Of a stretch of DNA of 35,000 nucleotides, positions 34,325-35,000 are shown in pieces. Within the stretch, counting starts at the first letter, position 1. Each line of letters starts with the position of its first letter. Source of the stretch: Chrysomallon squamiferum (lineage: Eukaryota > Mollusca > Gastropoda > Neomphalida > Peltospiridae); contig CM022669.1 of assembly GCA_012295275.1 (NCBI GenBank), positions 14,337,672 through 14,372,671 on the forward strand, read 5' to 3'. A program made the position numbers and the translations under genes. The notes below the pieces were generated by a model that made no database searches, was not told where the DNA came from, and saw only the letters and a program-made list of their open reading frames with translations.

Positions 34325-34650
34325 GATGATAGAAGATGTAGTAGTAATAGTAGAAATAATAATTGTCGTGGTAATAGTAGTAGTAACTGTAGTTGTAGTA
34401 GTAGTTGTAGTAATAGTGGTGGTGGTAATAGTAGTAGTAACTGTAGTTGTAGTAGTAGTTGTAGTAATAGTGGTGGTGGTAATAGTAGTAGTAACTGTAG
34501 TTGTAGTAGTAGTTGTAGTTATAGTAGTAGTGGTGTGGTGGTGATGGTAGTAGTAGTAGTTGTACCAGTAGTAGTGGTGGTGGTGGTAGTGGTAGTAGTA
34601 GTAGTAGTTGTTGTTGTAGTAGTAGTAGAACACGTTGTTGATGTTGTTGT
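34325..34650. repeat. (GTA)n array with a 60-bp higher-order repeat
   Basis: GTA, GTT and GTG units. A 60-base block, beginning AATAGTAGTAGTAACTGTAG, occurs three times nearly perfectly between about 34370 and 34530. Poly-Val and poly-Thr frames on the two strands are products of the repeat. Confidence 0.95.
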
Positions 34651-35000
34651 AGCATTAGCAGTGGTACATTGGCTTAACAGTTTTCGTGCCAGTGAGAAGG
34701 TATATATATTCACGAGACTTTATTGTTAACAGATTAAATTTTGAAATAATTCTATTTATACATCTCTATTATAGATCTCTTGGCCAAATTTATATATTAA
34801 TCTGTATAAATAAATAACTTATATTATAAGCATCCGTGTGTTTATGTGTCTACAAGAATATCTGTCCAACTGACCATCTATCCGTCTTTTCCTTACGTTT
34901 TACAATCTCAGCTCTTTAAATACTTGCTTGCCTGTATATATGCATATTAATTTTTTTTTTTTTTTTTTAACCTCTTTGCGATTTAATTGAAAACAAGCAT
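34651..35000. other. No gene seen
   Basis: AT-rich sequence with an 18-base T tract near 34951-34968. Confidence 0.5.

Overview
This window looks like nuclear DNA from an invertebrate animal. It is AT-rich and full of mono-, di-, tri- and tetranucleotide repeats and several minisatellites. CpG is not strongly depleted. Coding sequence comes only as short exons with GT-AG junctions. A mollusc or another lophotrochozoan fits this texture best, and a penaeid-type crustacean is possible. The sequence alone does not settle the species. I see no bacterial operon, rRNA, tRNA or CRISPR array, and almost all long open frames are translated simple repeats.

Two protein-coding genes can be supported. 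Gene A is on the + strand, with coding exons 1645-1858, 4018-4164 and 4648-4940. It joins into a 217-residue four-helix membrane protein of the claudin/PMP22/EMP type with an Arg/Gly/Ser-rich cytoplasmic tail. Gene B is on the - strand, with coding exons 11521-11422 and 10812-10691. It joins into a 73-residue secreted precursor: signal peptide, a 28-residue acidic Ser/Thr/Glu/Pro segment, and a hydrophobic C-terminus that looks like a GPI-attachment signal. Both exons of gene B are short, so a simple ORF search misses it. A splice acceptor lies just upstream of its start codon. A promoter-like block with an untranslated exon and a GTGAGT donor on the same strand lies at about 28236-28400. Together these suggest that gene B runs over about 18 kb, with a 16.7-kb 5' intron.

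Layout: 1-1644 is upstream sequence and 5' leader of gene A. 1645-4940 is gene A, with repeat-filled introns. 4941 to about 5640 is its 3' UTR. About 5640-10330 is an AT-rich convergent intergenic stretch. About 10330-11538 is gene B proper. 11539-28235 is the inferred large 5' intron of gene B. It holds a 596-bp MITE at 12671-13266, two degenerate minisatellites, long CT tracts and several repeat-free, more GC-rich islands that may be regulatory. 28236-28410 is the putative promoter and first exon. 28411-35000 is gene-free as far as I can see and dominated by a 350-bp CT tract, trinucleotide arrays and a 22-bp minisatellite.

The two genes show no evident shared pathway beyond both encoding products of the cell surface or secretory route.
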